From: G963676095 sp963676095
GTDB lineage: Bacteria; Bacteroidota; Bacteroidia; Bacteroidales; Prolixibacteraceae
Reading direction: 5' to 3'
Length of the DNA: 64,000 nt
Assembly (NCBI GenBank): GCA_963676095.1
Contig: OY781040.1
Location: 7,564,001 to 7,628,000 of the forward strand
The notes below the pieces were generated by a model. It searched no databases, was not told where the DNA came from, and saw nothing but the letters and a program-made list of their open reading frames with translations. Each line of letters opens with the position of its first letter. Positions within the stretch are counted from its first letter, which is position 1. This document shows, piece by piece, positions 61,101 through 64,000 of this stretch. Made by a program: the position numbers and the translations under genes.

Positions 61101-63905
61101 TTATTCGACAAAATCATTCATCTGTCCCCCTGCTATATACCAGCGGGTTGAACCATCTGACATTAATTCCACGCTATGCTGGGAATCTGTCATTTTTATA
61201 TAGACACTCCCCGTACTTCCGTTGATATAATCCCCCGATTGCGGGTACAGGTAACCATCATTATCGTTATAGTTGATTACGGTGATCTTTTCCCCATAAT
61301 TATATGCCGCAGGGTCCGGCAGGTAATAGTTCCTGTTGGCCGTTTTCGCAGATAAAATGAATACATGATAAGAGGATGACAGGGTCACATAAGAACTGGA
61401 ATTGGCCGGGGTGCTCACATCCGATGATGTGGTATGGATCTTTCCGCTTTTCAAGGTAATATCCCCTGTAAAAGTGGCCGCTCCGGTAACTGCCAGGTTC
61501 CCTTCAAAATACCCCGCATAGCTACTCCCCAGCGCATTGGAAGCCGCTGCATAAACCCCGTAGTTTATATATCCGGAGGAGGTGCTCCCGGTATTGACAA
61601 ACAAGCCGGTGCACACATCATTGCCAAACGAACCGGGGTCCCTTAAGGTCGCAGGCTGCAAAAGCACATATCTTGTCGGGGAAGAGGAGGCATTGGCCAG
61701 GTAAAGGGAACCGGTGGCTGTTTTGTTGATCAGCCCGTAGCTGTCAATGGTAAAATTACCGATCGCCCCTGCCGTGGCCGTGATAGTTCCCGAGATTGTG
61801 GCCCCTGTTGCCGTGAGGGCCCCGGCGGAGGTTACCTTAAACTTTCCGCTTCCCAGGTTAAAGGCCCCGGCAGTGATGGTCCCCACCGTGGCCAGGTTGC
61901 CCAGGGAGGTAATATCCGTGGCGACCAGCTTGTCGGCTGTGATCGTCCCGGCTGCTATATTGGCCGCTGTAATCGTCTTGGACGCAATCATGCTGGCAGT
62001 TATTGTTCCGGCCTCTATAAAGTCCGTGTTCAGGTAACCGTTCTCAATCAGGGTGGAACCGTTTACCACGGCGTCCTGCTTGGCATCGTCCAGGGAGGAT
62101 TCGATATCGTCGGCATAAGACTTGGCCGAACTGAGCGCGCTTGAAGCCTGGGAAGCGGCATAGCTTTCTGCCGTACTCAGGTTGGTTGCGTCCTGTGTGG
62201 CCGCGTAACTCTTGGCAGAGGTTAAGGCGGAAGAGGCCTGGCTGGCAGCATACGTTTTTGCCGTGCTTAAATTGCTTGCGTCCTGGGTCGCAGCGTAACT
62301 CTTGGCCGTGCTTAAGTTGGTATCGCTATAGCTCTTGGCTGAAGTGAGGGAACTTGACGCCTGGCTGGCTGCGTAAGTTTTCGCCGTACTCAGGTTACTG
62401 GCATCCTGTGTCGCTGCATAGCTTTTTGCCGTGCCCAGGTTGGTATCCGAGTAGTCCCGGATGGTATCCCCGACAGAGGAGGCATAGGTCTTTGCCGTAC
62501 TCAGGGAGCTTGACGCCTGGCTGGCTGCATAGGTCTTTGCTGTGCTCAGGTTGCTGGCGTCCTGGGTCGCCGCATAGCTCTTGGCCGAAGACAGGGCGGA
62601 ATTGGCTTTTGTCGTGGCATCGCTTGACGCCGTTGAAACAGCGCTGCTTTCCGCCGTTGAAGCGACACCGTCGGCATAGTCCTTTACCGAGCTTTCCAGA
62701 TCGTCCAGGCTGTCGCTCAGCCCGGTAACATTACTGCTGGATACATACAGGGCACTGGTTTTGATCATATCTGCCGTAATTGACCCCGCCTCGATAAAAT
62801 CCGTGTTCAGGTAGCCCCCTTCAATGAGGGTCTCCCCGTTGACAATGGCGTCCTGTTTGGCTCCGTCCAGGGCCGATTCAATGGCGTCTGCATAACTTTT
62901 GGCGGAACCCAGTGCGGAAGAGGCCTGGCTGGCTGCGTAGGTCTTTGCCGTGCTCAGGTTGTCATCCGAGTAACCCCGGACGGTATCGCCAACGGCTGAA
63001 GCATAACCCTGCGCGGATGATAGAGCTGCATTTGCTTTTGTGGCGGCATCCCCGGCAGCGGTTGAAACGGCGTTCGATTGGGCGGTGTCCGCCTTGGCCG
63101 AGGCATAGCTCTTTGTGGCCGCATTCCCGCCGGTCACATAAATCTTCCCGGAGAAATAACCGTTCTCCAGGTAAACATTCTGCCCGTAAAGCCCGTACCC
63201 CTTCAGGCTGCCCCAGGTGTTTGTGGTAATCCCGGTCAGATCGCCGAGCCTTACCTTTGTTTTCCCCGTGAAATCATAACTGTCCACGCTGTCCAGCACA
63301 TCGATGTAAGGGGCATTGTCGTCCGTGCTGGTCAGGTAAATCAGCCCCTGGCGGTCCGTATCGGTAATGTTGCCGAACTGGACCAGCTCGTCGCCCACTG
63401 CCGGGCGGCTCTCCCCGTCAAAGGAGTTTTTGTCCAGGGCAAAGTATAAACTGTCCACGTGGTCCACCACGGCATAATAGTACTTTTCATTGCTCCCGGT
63501 AAAGTTCTGGCAGCGGACAATGTCCCCGGCCACGAAGGAAACAGTCGAATCCTCCGGGTAAATAATCCAGTAATCGCTTTCCAGGGTGGAATCGATGACC
63601 GATTTAATCTTGCAGTTGGCTGCCGAGATGACCAGCCCGCCGTTGACCGAACGGACCTTTTTAATGATCAGCTCATACACGTTCATGCTTTTGCGGACGG
63701 TCAGTTTGTCAAAGGTCGCGCTGCTACTGTTATCGATCCGCCAGCCCGACCCGGTAAATCCGGAGACAAAACTTTTCGTGCCGATGTACCGGTTTACCAC
63801 CGCCGTATCCGTTTTCAGCCAGGGGATGTATTTCCTCCCGGTGGCATTCTGCCCGTGACAAAGTGTTGACAGGAAAAGGAATAACAGGAATATTGATTTT
63901 TTCAT
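61101..63905 (-). CDS. Large phage tail fibre/tip protein with repeats and a signal peptide
   Basis: The 934-residue protein starts with MKKSIFLLFLFLSTLCHGQ, a strong Sec signal peptide. Residues about 70-260 match the tail tip-fibre domain of gut-type phages (VAGDIVRCQNFTGSNEKYYY, DTDRQGLIYLTST, YGLYGQNVYLENG). From about 270 to 620 it has Ala/Ser-rich helical repeats (NLSTAKTYAASQASSAL), then TITASMIASKTITAANIAAG beta-prism repeats and a C-terminal beta domain. It should recognise the host surface. The signal peptide is unexpected for a virion protein. Confidence 0.75.
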   Translation of the reverse strand: MKKSIFLLFLFLSTLCHGQNATGRKYIPWLKTDTAVVNRYIGTKSFVSGFTGSGWRIDNSSSATFDKLTVRKSMNVYELIIKKVRSVNGGLVISAANCKIKSVIDSTLESDYWIIYPEDSTVSFVAGDIVRCQNFTGSNEKYYYAVVDHVDSLYFALDKNSFDGESRPAVGDELVQFGNITDTDRQGLIYLTSTDDNAPYIDVLDSVDSYDFTGKTKVRLGDLTGITTNTWGSLKGYGLYGQNVYLENGYFSGKIYVTGGNAATKSYASAKADTAQSNAVSTAAGDAATKANAALSSAQGYASAVGDTVRGYSDDNLSTAKTYAASQASSALGSAKSYADAIESALDGAKQDAIVNGETLIEGGYLNTDFIEAGSITADMIKTSALYVSSSNVTGLSDSLDDLESSVKDYADGVASTAESSAVSTASSDATTKANSALSSAKSYAATQDASNLSTAKTYAASQASSSLSTAKTYASSVGDTIRDYSDTNLGTAKSYAATQDASNLSTAKTYAASQASSSLTSAKSYSDTNLSTAKSYAATQDASNLSTAKTYAASQASSALTSAKSYAATQDATNLSTAESYAASQASSALSSAKSYADDIESSLDDAKQDAVVNGSTLIENGYLNTDFIEAGTITASMIASKTITAANIAAGTITADKLVATDITSLGNLATVGTITAGAFNLGSGKFKVTSAGALTATGATISGTITATAGAIGNFTIDSYGLINKTATGSLYLANASSSPTRYVLLQPATLRDPGSFGNDVCTGLFVNTGSTSSGYINYGVYAAASNALGSSYAGYFEGNLAVTGAATFTGDITLKSGKIHTTSSDVSTPANSSSYVTLSSSYHVFILSAKTANRNYYLPDPAAYNYGEKITVINYNDNDGYLYPQSGDYINGSTGSVYIKMTDSQHSVELMSDGSTRWYIAGGQMNDFVE
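62080..63080 (-). repeat. Tandem coding repeats in the tail fibre gene
   Basis: About 1 kb encodes degenerate copies of (N/S)LSTAKTYAASQASSAL / LSSAKSYA units. Synonymous codons vary between copies, so the repeat is conserved at the protein level more than at the DNA level. Copy number could vary by slippage. Confidence 0.7.
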
Positions 63906-63937
63906 TTTTTACCGTTCCGTTTATTTAGGACCAAAAA

Positions 63938-64000
63938 TTAAAGTAGGGCATCTTCAGGCAGGAAGTCCACCGCAGGGTACCCGCGCAGGAGGAGGCGACC
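63938..64000 (-). CDS. C-terminal end of a gene cut by the window edge
   Basis: The last 20 residues (GRLLLRGYPAVDFLPEDALL) and a stop are visible, upstream of the tail fibre on the same strand. It probably belongs to the same tail operon. Nothing more can be said. Confidence 0.4.
   Translation of the reverse strand, partial: GRLLLRGYPAVDFLPEDALL

Noticed and set aside
1..64000. CRISPR array
   Set aside because: No set of regularly spaced identical repeats was found; the repeats in the tail fibre gene are coding and those in the island are single intergenic elements.

Overview
The window is from a Bacteroidota genome. The evidence is SPII lipoproteins beside a TlpA-type thioredoxin, a hybrid two-component sensor of the SusCD-locus type, GH92/GH29 glycosidases, secreted 'GNVGIGT' repeat proteins, A-rich start contexts in place of strong Shine-Dalgarno sites, and the SAM-like/tyrosine-recombinase integrase. 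An order or genus cannot be fixed from the sequence alone.

Region 1 (1-16.3 kb) is host chromosome carrying part of a polysaccharide utilisation locus. A PKD-like lipoprotein and a TlpA/DUF4369 protein end a plus-strand operon whose SusC/SusD genes are probably left of the window. Converging on it is a minus-strand block: hybrid sensor/regulator -> GH92 -> basic-secretory-protein/GH92 fusion -> GH29 alpha-fucosidase. Alpha-mannosidase plus alpha-fucosidase suggests attack on fucosylated, mannose-containing glycans or glycoproteins. A small lipoprotein and a Met-rich Spy-like periplasmic protein follow.

Region 2 (16.3-23.7 kb) starts with decaying oxidoreductase genes (OYE, AraC and two SDR remnants), then holds an intact HipB-HipA pair and a TOTE-type primase-helicase. 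Immediately after the helicase lies a tRNA T-arm-like sequence that may be an attachment site.

Region 3 (24-42.4 kb) is an AT-rich cargo island beginning with a tyrosine recombinase. Almost every gene is on the minus strand: orphan antitoxin, PUA-like membrane protein, MazEF, two secreted coiled-coil proteins, 'mobile mystery' HTH/Fic pair, a toxin-antitoxin-SecB-like chaperone operon, a HEPN-like protein, an IS630 element, an FRG-TPR protein, a metallophosphoesterase-STAND protein and a secreted alpha/beta hydrolase. Short structured repeats occur just downstream of most units, giving the island a cassette-like layout.

Region 4 (42.3-64 kb, continuing past the right edge) is a prophage. It has a CI-like repressor with an operator palindrome, paired small early genes, a structured RNA region with a phage-encoded tmRNA (proposed tag GKEINMFDYEAKVAA), a recombination/replication module (DUF1351-like protein, RecT, MBL nuclease-like protein, NinG, SSB, HNH, replication protein, DnaC-like ATPase), and a convergent minus-strand late block (lysozyme, holin, small membrane protein, caspase-like peptidase, large tail fibre). 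No capsid or terminase gene is visible. Several of these proteins carry Sec signal peptides, which is unusual.

The observations most worth following are the phage tmRNA, the cassette-like repeats in the island, the phage-borne caspase-like peptidase next to lysis genes, and the signal peptides on late phage proteins.
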